From the NCBI GenBank assembly GCA_964017145.1, contig OZ024840.1, positions 3,534,001 to 3,598,000 on the forward strand: a stretch of DNA of 64,000 nucleotides, written 5' to 3'. Shown one piece after another: positions 47,069-59,494 of the stretch (the first letter of the stretch is position 1; each line of letters begins with the position of its first letter). The stretch comes from Agrocybe praecox. Lineage: Eukaryota > Basidiomycota > Agaricomycetes > Agaricales > Agrocybaceae. The position numbers and the translations under genes are program-made. Below the pieces are notes generated by a model. It ran no database searches and was not told where the DNA came from. It saw only the letters and a list, made by a program, of their open reading frames with translations.

Positions 47069-49449
47069 ATGCTTCGCCTACCAACTTCGACCCAACGGTT
47101 GACGTCTCTTGTACGAAGTTCTGCAAGGACAATGTCGTCTGGATCCGTTATCCCCCCTTTACCACTTCAGCCACCTTCACTTGATGAAGAAGCCGCTCAA
47201 TTCGAGTCTCGAGTCAATGAAATGACCGACTTCTTCAACCAACCTAGATTCAAGGACATTAAACGTCCGTACTCGCCTGCTTCCGTTGCTTCCAAGCAAG
47301 GATCTCTTCCAGTTATACCCCATCCTTCGTCGTTGCTTGCAGACAAGTTATTTACTCTCCTGAGTAAGAGAGCAGAAGAAGGAAAGCCAGTGCATACTAT
47401 GGGAGCTATTGATCCTGTGCAAATGACTCAGATGGCTGCGAACCAGGAAATTGTGTACGTTTCTGGATGGGCAGCTTCCAGCGTCTTGACCACTGGGAAC
47501 AACGAAGTTGGGCCGGACCTTGGGTGAGTACCTTGAGACTGCTTATCTCCAATCTGTGACATTAAACAACGCGTACTTCAATTTATCAAACAGGGATTAT
47601 CCATATACCACCGTCCCAAATCAAGTGCATCGTCTTTTCCGTGCCCAGCAACTTCATGACAAGAAGCATTATGACGAACGAGTGAACGCAACCCCTGAGC
47701 AACGATCAAAAATGCCATTTATCGACTATTTGAGACCCATTATTGCTGATGCTGACACTGGGTAATGCCTGTGTTTTTCCTCGTGATCTTTGACTGACTT
47801 GGACGTAGCCACGGTGGTCTATCTGCCGTCCTGAAGCTCGTCAAATTATTTGTTGAATCGGTAAGACCACTGCTTGGATAATGGTATCTGTAAACTTACC
47901 AGTCACTTTCAGGGCGCTTCGGGTATTCATTTGGAAGATCAGCTCCACGGCGGGAAAAAAGTACGTGAAATTTCATTCCTTATAAATGTTTCTAAATTGT
48001 AGTAGTGCGGTCATCTGGCGGGCAAAGTTCTGGTGCCAACCTCCACTCACATTTCTCGACTCATTGCGGCCCGCTTCCAAACCGACTTGATGAAATCAAC
48101 CATGCTCCTGATTGCACGAACAGATTCAGAATCTGGGAAATTAATTTCGTCTAATATCGATGCTGCAGACCATGAATTTATTGTTGGAACAACCACCAAA
48201 GGAGACCCTCTGGCTCAAGTACTTGCTGATGCTGAAGCTCGTGGTGCAACGGCAGCCCAGGTCGATGCGCTTGAAAAGCAGTGGATGGACTCCCATGAAA
48301 TGTGCACTTTTAACCAAGGTAATCAGTGATTTATATCCCATTTCTCCATGTGTTCACATTCTGCACTTAGCCGTTGAAAAGCAAATCAACACCTCTAACA
48401 TCAAGGATAAGGAAAGCGCCCTGAAGACGTACCTCTCCGCAGTGGATGGCAAGGCAAACACTGTCGCACGCGCTGTTGCTGCAGACCTTTTGGGCTCGGA
48501 AGTATTCTGGGACTGGGATGGTTGGTCGCCGATTTCTTCCCATATTACTAGTAATGGCGTCCAAATGATGTCCGTCTTTAGCTCCTAGGACCAGAGAAGG
48601 TTATTACCACTACACTGGTGGTGTTGAGGTGAAGATCACTTTTTCTTACGTGTTTAATTCTTCCTCAAGATATACTTTCTTCTAGGCTGCTATCAAGCGA
48701 ACCAAGGCTTATGCTCCATACGCTGATCTTTTATGGCTAGAAACTAAGTCGCCTGATCTCGAGCAAGCCCGATACTTCTCGCGTAAAATCAGGAAAGAAC
48801 ACCCTACGAAGTAAGTCCACAATTCGCTATTTATAAGACGATATATGAACGTTTGTTGTAGGAAATTTGTATACAACTTAAGTCCCAGCTTCAACTGGTC
48901 TCAGCACGGTTTCTCTGGTACGTAGAGGTCATACACGAACTACGTTTTGATACTGAATTCATTTGACGCAGATGCCGACCTCAAGAGCTTTATCTGGGAT
49001 TTAGCAAAGGAACGGTGAGCCGCATGTTGGCTTTCTATTCGCTTCGATTCTGATTCTGATGCCTCCCGAATAGCTTTGTTCTGCAACTCATCTCGCTAGC
49101 CGGATTGCACAGCGGCGCAGTGACCACAGGTATGAAATTAAATGCGAGTGAGAAAACAATAACGTCTCACGCTTCTAAAGCCGAGCTGTCCTCACGATTC
49201 AAGGAAGATGGGATGCTCGCTTATGTTCAGCTCATTCAGCGCAAGGAAAAAGAAATTGGCTGTGATGTTTTGACGCATCAAAAATGGTCAGTTGCACTCA
49301 TAAATTCCAATAATTAAAATTCGTAGCTTACGGCAAGTAATGTACACAGGAGCGGGGCCAACTATATTGATAGAATTATTTCAACCATTTCTTCTGGATC
49401 ATCAAGTACATCAGCAATTGGCGAAGACTCGACAGAGCATACCTTTTAA
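47069..49449 (+). CDS. Isocitrate lyase family enzyme, probably mitochondrial 2-methylisocitrate lyase
   Basis: Thirteen exons: 47069-47523, 47594-47761, 47809-47860, 47913-47960, 48006-48318, 48371-48520, 48582-48628, 48686-48810, 48862-48917, 48972-49014, 49074-49129, 49181-49286, 49350-49449; 572 residues. The active-site loop is [12 protein letters not shown] (Cys242); other landmarks are [17 protein letters not shown], the IARTDSES block, [36 protein letters not shown] and LTHQKWSGANY. The N-terminus ([20 protein letters not shown]) is Arg/Ser/Leu-rich without acidic residues, like a mitochondrial presequence, and the C-terminus STEHTF is not a peroxisomal signal. Together with the [18 protein letters not shown] block this favours 2-methylisocitrate lyase (methylcitrate cycle, cleaving to succinate and pyruvate) over glyoxylate-cycle isocitrate lyase. 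An internal Met at residue 22 could give a shorter cytosolic form. Intron 12 (49130-49180, 51 nt) has no stop and would add 17 residues if kept. Confidence 0.93.
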
Positions 49450-49913
49450 GGGGCATCTCGTGATAGTTGTTCAATCATAGTGTTCCTTATATAGTACTTG
49501 GAAGAAGTTGGCCGATCGTTGTGAATGTATTTAGGCGAAAACTATTATCTGAAGGAATCTATATGTTTTTTTTTCCCACTACAACAGGCATAATATTCCA
49601 TGAGTGTGTACCATGACATGATAAGCCCCGTTATTGCGTTTATGGGAATCTTTTCTTTTTTTACTTTTTCGATCGTGTCGTGACTCGCTTGCCGATGAGA
49701 TTACGTCATAGGTTGGATGGAAAAGCCGGACCTGAAGATCCGTAGTACATACTCGCCATGTCCTCGTTTTGAACTTGGCCAATTACTTTACCGACAGAAC
49801 ACTTCCATTCATTCCATATACTTGGTTATCTATCAAGATAAAGCCTCAAGGCTTTCCTAGAAGTCTCAAGGACGCCTTCGAACAGCAACCACAGTTCAAC
49901 AGTGACTCTGAGC
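49450..49913. other. Intergenic stretch between the lyase and NTE1
   Basis: About 460 bp; contains T-rich 3' flank near 49560-49680 and the NTE1 promoter. No gene seen. Confidence 0.5.
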
Positions 49914-52900
49914 ATGGACGCCGTCGAAGCCCTCAATGTAGAGTCTGTCGACAGGCACCCTTTGGTCTCCTTGGTATCTGCATGCTTTTGGGTCATATGT
50001 ACGTTCCAAACGCCATTCGCGGTGTGGCATTGTTTCTAACGTTTGCGCTTTCTGAAGTATGGCTGCTGACATGGGCCAAATCCCTCGTTGCATTTGTTAC
50101 TATTACTATCCCCCGAACCGTTTATGCGATACTATCCTATTCTATGACTTTGACAGTAAGTCTTGTAGCTTGAAATCGTCTGCATATCTTCACGGTTTGT
50201 TGGAATAGTTGGGATTCTGGAACTTCGCGATTCTCTTCGTGTTCTCGGCCATTGCACTCAACTATTGGATCCGGTTCAAGTATCTCAACGATTACATGCA
50301 ACTAAAAGAGCCGCCGCTAGTCAAGCCCGATGTTAATGAACTCCATCCCGATGTTAACACAGGTTGGTTTCCCTTCTCCCTGAGCCGCCCCCAACTGTGC
50401 TAACTTCTCCCTCAGCAGACCCTCCTCCTACGTTCCATAACTACCTTGACGACTTTCTGCAAGCTGTCAGAGTATTTGGATTTGTAAGTAGAACTACGCT
50501 ACAATCTCTCTCTGTGAATGTTTACTGATCCTTCTGTAAAGCTAGAAAAACCGGTGGGTTAATGTCTTTGAAGTATAGCATCGCGTATACTAACATAACC
50601 ACAGGTTTTTCACGAACTGGCCCGCCATCTCCAAACAAGAAGGTTGATCGCTGGTGACACTTTGTCTCTTGATCAAGACAAGAGTTTCTATTGTGTAGTG
50701 GAAGGAACCGTTCAGGTATTCGCGCAGACAGATCAGGCTCATGAAGCTCGGAACAGCCCATGGGATGACGAGGATATGAATGGCTATCAACTACTCAACG
50801 AAGTCGGAAGTGGAGGCACTCTGTCGAGTCTGTTCACAATTTTGAGTTTGTTCACCGAGGAAGTCCAAATGAGCTGGCAAGATGAATACCCCAATGTCTC
50901 TCTAGACGACCTGGACCCATTTGGTGAAGGAATATCGATGCCTAAGCGCCCACGAACTAAACGAGCCAATTCGGATGTTTCCGCCTTTGACCTCGGATCG
51001 AGAAAACCAGGACACAAAACGGGTACTCGTCGCTCATCTGTATCCTCTACAACATCTACTGTCCACGCGCCTGAGTACAAATCACCGCCTAGAAACACAT
51101 CCGACCATGCCTCCCATAATAATACGGACAGCGAATCTGAACCGTCTACCCCACCTGCTCGACCTAAAAAGCATGACCCAGCACCGAACAGACGCGGTGT
51201 CGTAGCGCGCGCAACTGTGGATACGACGCTAGCTGTCATTCCCGCTGAAGCATTCCGTAGATTGACCAAAAAGTATCCCAAGGCTACCGGCCATATCGTG
51301 CAAGGTCAGTCTGACCCTTGTGTATATTTCCGGACGCTTCTGACGAAGGTTCTTAGTGATCCTCACCCGGTTCTCTAGAGTAACCTTTAATGCTGCACAT
51401 AAATATCTTGGTTTAACCAGCGAAGTTCTTCGTACGGAAAAGGCTATAAACGATATTGCTTGCCATCCTTTGCCTCCGTCGTTCTACGAAGGCGGTGGAC
51501 TACAATACCTGCGACATCGATTTGATGGGGCGAGTTCCAGTACTTCAGAATCTGATTCGGATTATTTCAGCTTCACTCAATCTCCTCTGAGTGCCGTAAG
51601 TCAAATGCCAATGTCTACAGCCTCTTTAGGAAAGATAAACGATAATCCAATTCCTATCAAACCAGCTTTCTACAATAGAAGAAGCGGGACAATGCCTACG
51701 AAGACATCTCATCAGATGGTCCAAGCTGGTGATTTATTTGTCCCCAAGGGTAGTGGAAATGACGTCTTCCGACCTTTAAGTCGTTCATTTAGCCTTCTGA
51801 ATACCCCGAAGATTTCTCAATCGTTTTTGGATACCAAGGACACTGGAAAAAAGAACCAAAAGGCACCTGCGCGTTGGTCTGCTGATGAGTTCGACCTTCG
51901 AGAGGAGGTTATGTCATGCATAGCTAAATCGATTGGTCTTTTGCAACCACCTCTCAGTGGTAGTGACTCGGTTGAAGAGTCGCCAGCTTCCCCTCCGTAT
52001 GATTATCGCCGACCGTCAAGCTCCGCGGGTACTTTCGACTCACCTTTTGGCTCCCTTTCTCTTCTTGATCTCGGCGACGATGCATCCAGCACAGCTGGAG
52101 CATCTATCAATTCTTCGAGTAATACCCTTAGTGGTCTCGATAATGAGGTTGAAATTCTATTTTATGCCGCAGGGACAACATTGGCCAAAGCAGGAGAAAT
52201 GAACACAGGTGCGATTTCTTCCATCCAGCTACATATTGACCAGAAGGGCTTGTGCTAAACCGATCATTAGGTCTTTTCTATGTGATCGAAGGATTCTTGG
52301 ACATTTTACTTCCACCTAATCAACCGAAGAAGGATGCGCCCCCAGTAGTCCCCAAGACACCTCTTGCACAACCTTCAGAATCAGAACCCTGGAGGACCCC
52401 TGGCCTGGTAGATGACAGAAAATCTCAACAAAAATTACTTTTTACCGTGAAACCTGGTGGAATAGCTGGATATCTAGGTAAGAATTCGATAGAAATCTGA
52501 TAATCCTATTTTTTACACTCACCTTTCTCGGTAGCTTCCCTATGTAATACCGCTTCATACGTGGATATTAAGGCTAAAACCGACACGTACGTTGGGTTTT
52601 TGCCTTTACCTGCCCTCGAAAGAATATTAGAGAAGCGTCCAATCGTTCTTCTTACATTGGCCAAACGTCTAATTTCCATGCTTTCGCCTCTTGGTATGTA
52701 CACATTTCACGACTTTCTGATAAAAGGAACTGACTTGACTGTAAATAAAGTCTTACATATTGATGCCTCGTTGGATTGGATGCAAGTAAATGCTGGTCAA
52801 GTCCTGTGGCGTCCTCAAGATACCAGTGACAGCTTCTACATTGTTATCAATGGACGACTGAGGGCCATTACGGAATCTGAGAATGGCGAAGTCACAATCG

Positions 52901-55514
52901 TAGGAGAATATGGTCAAGGAGATACAGTTGGCGAGTTAGATGTCATTACTAGTTCGCCGCGAAGGAATACCGTACATGCTATTCGTGACACGGAGCTCAT
53001 CAGGATGCCTCAGACCTTATTTAATGCTATATCTGCCCGGTATGTCGGATATTATTGGTGGCGAACAGAAATTGACCATATCAATCTTTATTGTAGAAAT
53101 CCTCAAACCACCGCTCAGTACGTAATCTGCATGCTTTATATAAGCTTCCATAACTCAATATGCTTTCTACTAGATTACTTCGCATGATTGCTTCTCGAGT
53201 CCGAGATGAAGTAGATAGCTCGTCCATTGGTCAACAACGGAAATCAGGAAAATCCTCCGCTGAACTCGGCTATAACAACACGAATTTGAAGACAGTCGCG
53301 GTCTTACCTGTCTCTCGTAATGTTCCCGTCGAAGCCTTTTCGAGAAAATTGCAGAGTGCGCTAGAAGGTATTGGTGCAACGACCTCGTATTTGAATCAGG
53401 CCACTGTTGCGAATCATTTGGGACGACATGCTTTCACAAGAATGGGAAAACTTAAGGTATATATCCCTTTTTGATTGCTTGTGAGTCAGTTCGTGACTAT
53501 TTTCCAGGCTGCTGGCTGGTTAGCCGATCAAGAGCAAAGATTCCACACTGTTCTTTATGTCGCCGATTCACCAGTCAGTAGTTCATGGACGCAAACATGC
53601 ATAAGACAGGTAAGGAATACAGGAGCTTGTAGTTTTTTTCCAAGTTAATCCCAGATATAGGCGGATTGTGTTATGATTGTTGGCATGGGCGATGATCCCT
53701 CTATTGGCGAGTACGAGCGTCTACTGCTTTCGATGAAGACAACGGCGCGCAAAGAGCTTGTTCTTCTCCATCCTGATCGTTCGGTTACGCCTGGAACCAC
53801 TCGCGAATGGCTAAAGGTTTGTGTTATGAATTGCAGTAGCATTCTTTTCTGCTGACAATGTTTTAGAACCGTCCTTGGGTCCACCAACATATTCATGTAG
53901 AATTGCCAGTAAGTTATTAGTGCAAGCCAACGCATGATACACACGATTAACAAATTCATAGGGGCTTGTTGTTCCGCTACCTAAGAATGCCGTTCCGAAG
54001 GATCCAGACGCTGTAATCGCTCTGAAGAACTTGAAGGACAAAGTGCAAAGCGAAATCCAGAAATACCGGCGACGACCCGCCGATGCTAGACCACAGAGGC
54101 TTCCTCATATCAACGATTTTTCACGCTTGGCGAGACGTATATGCGGACGCTCCATTGCTCTTGTGCTTGGTGGAGGTGGTGCTCGTGGTATGGCTCATCT
54201 TGTGGGTTGTGCGAGTTCTGGCAGTAGCCAACATAGCTGATTTTTATCCAAGGGTGTCATCCGTGCATTGGAAGAGTACGGAATACCGATTGATCATATT
54301 GCTGGTAAGTAGGCGTTTCTTTTGTTTTTGTGAAGACACTTTTTGACGATAAATGACGATCATCAGGAACGAGCATAGGTGCACTCGTAGGGGGTCTCTA
54401 CGCTCGTGAAGGAGACTTGATATCGACCACTGGGCGAGCCAAGCAATTCAGTGGAAGAATGGGCAATATTTGGAGAATACTTTCAGATGTTACATACCCG
54501 ATCGTTGCTTATACTACCGTTCGTCTGCCTATCCTCCGTGACATTCTGACAATAATGCCTCTATATCTAGGGACACGAATTCAATCGCGCGCTTTATAAA
54601 GCATTTTATGACCTCCACATCGAGGACATGTGGTTACCTTATTTCTGCAACACGACGAACATTATCACTTCTCGAATGGAGATACACGAGACAGGGTATG
54701 CGTGGCGCTATATTCGTGAGTTACACTCCTACCTTTTTTATTTTAAGCAGTAAATCATAGTGTTGGTCTAGGTGCTTCGATGACGCTTGTCGGTCTTTTA
54801 CCACCTCTTTGTGACAATGGTAATCTGTTGGTTGATGGCGGTTATAGTAAGTGGCATTCTCCCTACCATCGCTCGGGTGACTCATGATTATTCAGTTGAT
54901 AATTTGCCTGTGGCGGCAATGAGTTCCATGGGTGCAAGTTGTATCTTTGCCTCGGACGTTGGCTCAGTAAGAGTTAATTTTGACTTCTACAAAAAACTAA
55001 AATCAATAATGTCCTCTAATAGGTCGATGATAACTCACCCAGGAACTTTGGAGACACGATATCTGGATGGTGGCTCTTGATCAATAGATGGAATCCTTTT
55101 TCGAATGCTAGACACGTTCCCGCCATTACAGAGATCCAGAGCCGTCTCGCATAGTGAGTATTTCACACTTCGCATATGGGACCTTGGTCTTATTTATTAC
55201 AAATAGTGTCTCGAGTGTGAATACTCTGGAGCAGGCGAAGGTGGCAAAGAACTGTCTCTACATTCAAATGCCCGTCCAAGATGTACGCTGCCTCTTTCTT
55301 TATCGCGGGCTTATATCTTTTAACGTGACACTGACAGTATGGAACTATGCAATTTGGCAAGTTTGAAGAGATTCTAAAGAAAGGGTATCACGCTGCCGTT
55401 GATATGCTGGAGAAGTTCGAAGAGGAGGGCCGTCTTCCACCTGCGACAATTAACGGAAAAGATGAATTGCTTGGCAAAAAGAAAGGTCGCAGTGCGCGAA
55501 GGAATTCCATTTGA
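49914..55514 (+). CDS. NTE1: Lysophospholipase NTE1 (patatin-like phospholipase)
   Basis: Twenty-four exons: 49914-49998, 50058-50155, 50209-50362, 50419-50483, 50542-50553, 50605-51304, 51357-52208, 52271-52477, 52535-52693, 52751-53039, 53097-53117, 53174-53456, 53508-53609, 53661-53816, 53867-53908, 53962-54201, 54253-54304, 54367-54518, 54571-54715, 54772-54846, 54896-54966, 55023-55153, 55207-55282, 55338-55514; 1447 residues. N-terminal membrane helices ([36 protein letters not shown]) anchor it in the ER. Three cyclic-nucleotide-binding-like domains follow at about 139-330, 640-760 and 778-880. The patatin core has [14 protein letters not shown], Ser1175 in [11 protein letters not shown] and Asp1293 in LLVDGGY, the usual dyad. 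It deacylates phosphatidylcholine to glycerophosphocholine. Exon 5 is 12 nt (LEKP) and exon 11 is 21 nt. The gene ends 206 bp before VPS33. Confidence 0.95.
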
Positions 55515-55720
55515 GGGACTCTGTTATTTTATATATCAAACTACTGTATCAATAGTATCTTCAACATTATTTACTCTACAAGTGCACAAAGTCGACTCTA
55601 TTTTTAGGGGAAGCCTGAAGCCTATACCGGGCCGGGGTTTGTTATTGGCTTGGCAGTGTCAATAGACTGCTCGGTCAACCGCTCTTCAATTACTGACTTT
55701 ATCAACTCCTCATATTCCTA

Positions 55721-58509
55721 ATGGCATCCGGCAACCAAGCATCTTCAAGCACTGAGGATACTTTAGATGTCAATGTGCTGAAAGAAATAGCAAAGAAGGA
55801 CCTCGTGGATGCTCTCAATTCAGCACGTCTTCATCGTTCGGAATCACCTCCTTGGGCTAACTATAATCCAGGTCAATGGTGCCAAAACTCTCGTTCTTGA
55901 CGCGTCTTTGGCGGGCCCTCTGGGTCTCGTTACAGAAGTATCCTTGTTGAAGGTGATTTCCGTGCATCCCGTCTTCAATTGTATCGTTCCTCAGTGAGAA
56001 TAGCATCATGGGGTCGATAAGATGTTTTGGTTAGAACCTGGCCCGTTGACTTCAACGACGAACAACATCGTATACATTTGTCGACCGCGGATCAGACATG
56101 TCAAAATCATAGCTGGTAAGTAAAAGTAATGCTCTCCCATGCCAATACGTTACTCTGCCTGCAAGCAGCGCCTCCTGACACTGTATATTGCATTCAATAT
56201 AGATCATATCAAAAGGCACGCGAAAGAGTCCCGGAAACATAATTATACTCTATTGCTTGTTCCCCGAGTATCTACGCTAGTTTCTCGGATATTGGAAGAA
56301 GAGGGTGTCCTGGGGGATGTCACCATATCGTCCTACAATCTGCAGTTCATCCCGATAGCGGACGACGTCATTTCTCTTGAACACGAGAACACGCTCAGAG
56401 AAATATGGGTAGTAAGTGAGCATATGATCTGAGTTATTCTGAACGCAATAAACCTTGGGTACTCTTTATAGGATGGCGATGAGACAGTTATCTTCGATTC
56501 TGCGCAGGCGTTACTCACTGTCCAGAAACTATTCGGGGCATTTCCTCAGATAATAGGAAAGGGTGACTATGCTCAGGTTAGTTGTCATTGTAGACGGCTG
56601 ATTTATGGACAGTGTTACTCAATCTATTGCAATCTCTATAGCGGTTGGCGACGCTATTAACGCGCCAGAGCCCAAAGTCAAATGGGACTTCGGGAACGGA
56701 ACCTCTCTCGTTGTCCTCTTCAAGAATTGATTCTTTGATTGTCCTGGACAGACGCGTTGATATGATAACTCCACTCCTCACACAACTTACATACGAAGGC
56801 CTCGTGGACGAATTCATCGGTATAAAGAACTGTGAGTACATCGTAGAGCTCGTATTTCCACGAGTCGGTCTGTTTTTAATCATCAAATGACAGCACATGT
56901 GGAACTTCCGCTATCTCTACTGTCACCGCCAACTGCGCCCAATGTTGCAGGCAGCTCGACGTCACCTCCTTCTGGTGGAAATGCTCTACCGGTGGTTGCC
57001 GTAAAAAAGGATGCGAAGAAAAAGCATCATCTGACAACGGCCACAGATCCTTTATACGCTGAATTAAGAGACTTGAATTTCTCATCCGTAGGAAAGAAAC
57101 TGAATAAAGTTGCACGGCGATTGGATGAAGATTACAAGGTTTGTTTTGAAATTAGAATGGAAGGTGTTTGTTCTCAGCGCCATTTATTCTAGACGAACCT
57201 TCAAGCCAAAACTGTGGCTCAATTGCGAGATTTCGTCGGAAAGCTTGGTGGCCTACAAACGGAACATCAAGCACTTCGGCTTCGTAGGTCCATGTCTCCG
57301 AATAATTAATCCTGTTTTAATACAATCTCCATTCAGACACGGGACTCTCAGAGATGATAGTTCCACGGACACGGACAGATGTCTTCAATAAATCTCTCGA
57401 GATTCAACAAAGTGGGCGCTATTTTCTGCTCGAATGTGGCCGCGTTGTCTAATCAACAACATAGATCTACTGGCGTCCTATGAGGTCACCGCACAGCTGA
57501 ATGCTATTGAAGATCTGATAGCGCAAGGAGCTGACATGCAAATCGTTCTTCGATTACTATGCCTCGCTAGCTTGACAGCGGGGGGCGTAAAGGCTAAGAA
57601 TCTAGAAAATATCAAGCGTGAGATTCTACAAGTTTGTCGGTTTCATATCTAGTCATGAAAACGTCAGATTTTGCTGATCACCGCTTTCCTAGGCTTATGG
57701 ATATGAATATCTCCCGTTGCTACTTTCTTTGGCTGCTCCAGCCCTTGCAATATTACAACCGAATCCGCTTCCGCCCACAGCGTCATCGGCGGCGTTCAAA
57801 TACCCTTTCGTTGCTCTCCGGAAGTCGCTTCGTCTTCTTATTGACGACAACCCAGAAGCCCTCGATGAAGTCGAGAATGACATAAGTTTTGTTTATTCGG
57901 GATATGCCCCTATCAGCGTCCGGCTAATTCAATGTGTCGCTCAAAAGGGCGGAGTGATAAGCAATCCAGCAGAAAAAGACAAGGCGGGGAATGACACTAC
58001 TAGTGGGGTGAAATCGACGTCGTCTTTAGGAAAGGTTCAAGCACATCCTATTGTTGGATGGAAGGGCTTTGAGGATGTCGTTAGCCTCATTCCCGGTGCG
58101 ACCGTGGAGATTGTCCAGAAAACGTTGAATAACGTGGCGATACCTTCTGGACCGCTTGCTGGTCTCGGTGAGTTTTTCTACCCTGACGGGCACGTCGTAT
58201 TTTGATCATGATTTTGAAATTTTACAACTTCAGGGTCCGTTCATGAAGCCAGCACGACGACTGTTGTGTTTTTCTTGGGGGGATGTACGTTTACGGAGAT
58301 TGCTGCCATTCGATGGGTTGGGAGACAAAACAAAGGCAAGCATAAGTCATCTTGTGACTTGAGACATTGAGAAGCTGAACCATTTATGTTTAGGACGAAA
58401 GTTCTTGATTGCTACAACTGGTATTATTAGCGGCGCAAGCATTATCGATGGAATATCAGGCATAGGAGGATCGAGAGCTGCTGGCAATGGAACATCGGCG
58501 ACTGTGTAA
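55721..58509 (+). CDS. VPS33: VPS33, Sec1/Munc18 protein of HOPS/CORVET tethers
   Basis: Thirteen exons: 55721-55822, 55872-55952, 56004-56115, 56203-56411, 56472-56576, 56642-56831, 56894-57138, 57193-57283, 57337-57411, 57465-57631, 57693-58167, 58234-58335, 58394-58509; 689 residues. Family landmarks are [49 protein letters not shown], the [20 protein letters not shown] block (hallmark of Sec1/Munc18), [20 protein letters not shown] and the C-terminal [19 protein letters not shown]33 clasps SNARE bundles in the HOPS and CORVET complexes for endosome and vacuole fusion. Intron 1 (55823-55871) starts GCACGT and intron 12 (58336-58393) starts GCAAGC; both end in AG, so both are GC-AG introns. 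A GT donor at 55804 is possible for intron 1 but would drop six residues (VDALNS) that fit the family. The insert near [16 protein letters not shown] is loop material. Confidence 0.93.
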
Positions 58510-59101
58510 ACAAACGAGCTGATTGATTAATGTGTGAAGGAGTGCTTTTGATAGATCACTGGGTTCCGAAGATTTGGCTTGCTGTAGGCCGTAGCACATG
58601 GTAGGAAACTGTGAATTGACTATTCTGTGTTTAGAAGGGTGAATGATGGACGTTCCTGATTGCGTTACGCGACGCGTTTGTTTTGTTTGGCCGGCTGCCT
58701 TCCGTCCGTTGGGTGCCATCCGCTACCGTCTGGAGACTGGTGCTGAATCGCAATGAGAGAAAGTCGGGCGCCCGAGTGGATGGGATCATTTGTTTTTTTA
58801 TTCAAAAGGTAATGCTTAATTATTATTATATTAGGTGTTTCGGCAGCGGGCGACTGGCGACATGCGAGGAGTATCCGGAGTCCTCCGAGCACGATCGAAG
58901 TCCTGTCATTTGAATGTAAGTATAAGTTCCGCCAACTTGAACCAAATTCCAACCCGCATCCTTTTTTCCTGCACCCACAACCCCTCCCTCCCAACTCGTC
59001 TCCCATCCGTCCGTTTTTTCTTTTTCCTCCTTGTTTTTATATTCTGATCTCTCTATTCCTCTCTAGTTTGTCCCCTCGACGCGAAAAAAGACGCGTTAAT
59101 C
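58510..59101. other. Intergenic stretch between VPS33 and the small basic gene
   Basis: About 590 bp. From 58950 to 59070 the plus strand is CT-rich, a usual core promoter feature before the start at 59102. No gene seen. Confidence 0.45.
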
Positions 59102-59494
59102 ATGCCTCCCAAATCCGCTGCCCGTGCTGCTGATAAGCCAGCAAAGAAGAGTGCGTGCTCTGAACTCCCTTTAACTACTTGCATTGACCTTCCTTTTTCT
59201 TCAGCCAAATCCACAGGGGGTGGAGGAAAGAAGAAGCTCTCTGTGTATAATCAATATATGGTGGGGCACCCCTTGACTCGTTTTTCCATGTTTTATAAAT
59301 TGACAATGATGGTTGAATAGAAATCTGAGATGGCACGCCTGAAGGAGACGGAACCGGATTTGCTTCACAAGGACCGGTGTGTGATGGCGTATTTTCATAG
59401 TGAGGATGTCGTACTGATCACAACATGCTCTAGATTCTCCTTGGCCACTGCCAACTGGAAGACGGCGAAAGAAAACCCGAAAGTGTCAGCCTGA
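59102..59494 (+). CDS. Small basic HMG-box/YABBY-like protein
   Basis: Four exons: 59102-59150, 59205-59260, 59321-59376, 59434-59494; 73 residues. The N-terminus is Ala/Lys-rich (MPPKSAARAADKPAKK), then a Gly-Lys hinge (STGGGGKKKL). A compact helical part follows: SVYNQYMKSEMARLKETEPD, LLHKDRFSLATANWKTAKEN, PKVSA. The pattern 'SxYNxYMKxExARLKxxxPxxxHKxRFxxAxxNW' is that of the short HMG-like domain found in plant YABBY proteins and in small fungal nuclear proteins, suggesting a non-histone chromatin protein. The gene is too short and intron-rich to be seen as one open frame; all four exons join in frame. Function in this fungus is inferred from the fold only. Confidence 0.82.

Noticed and set aside
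55804..55871. Canonical GT donor for VPS33 intron 1
   Set aside because: It would keep the frame but delete VDALNS, which fits the family alignment, and GTGGAT is a poor donor. The GC donor at 55823 fits better.
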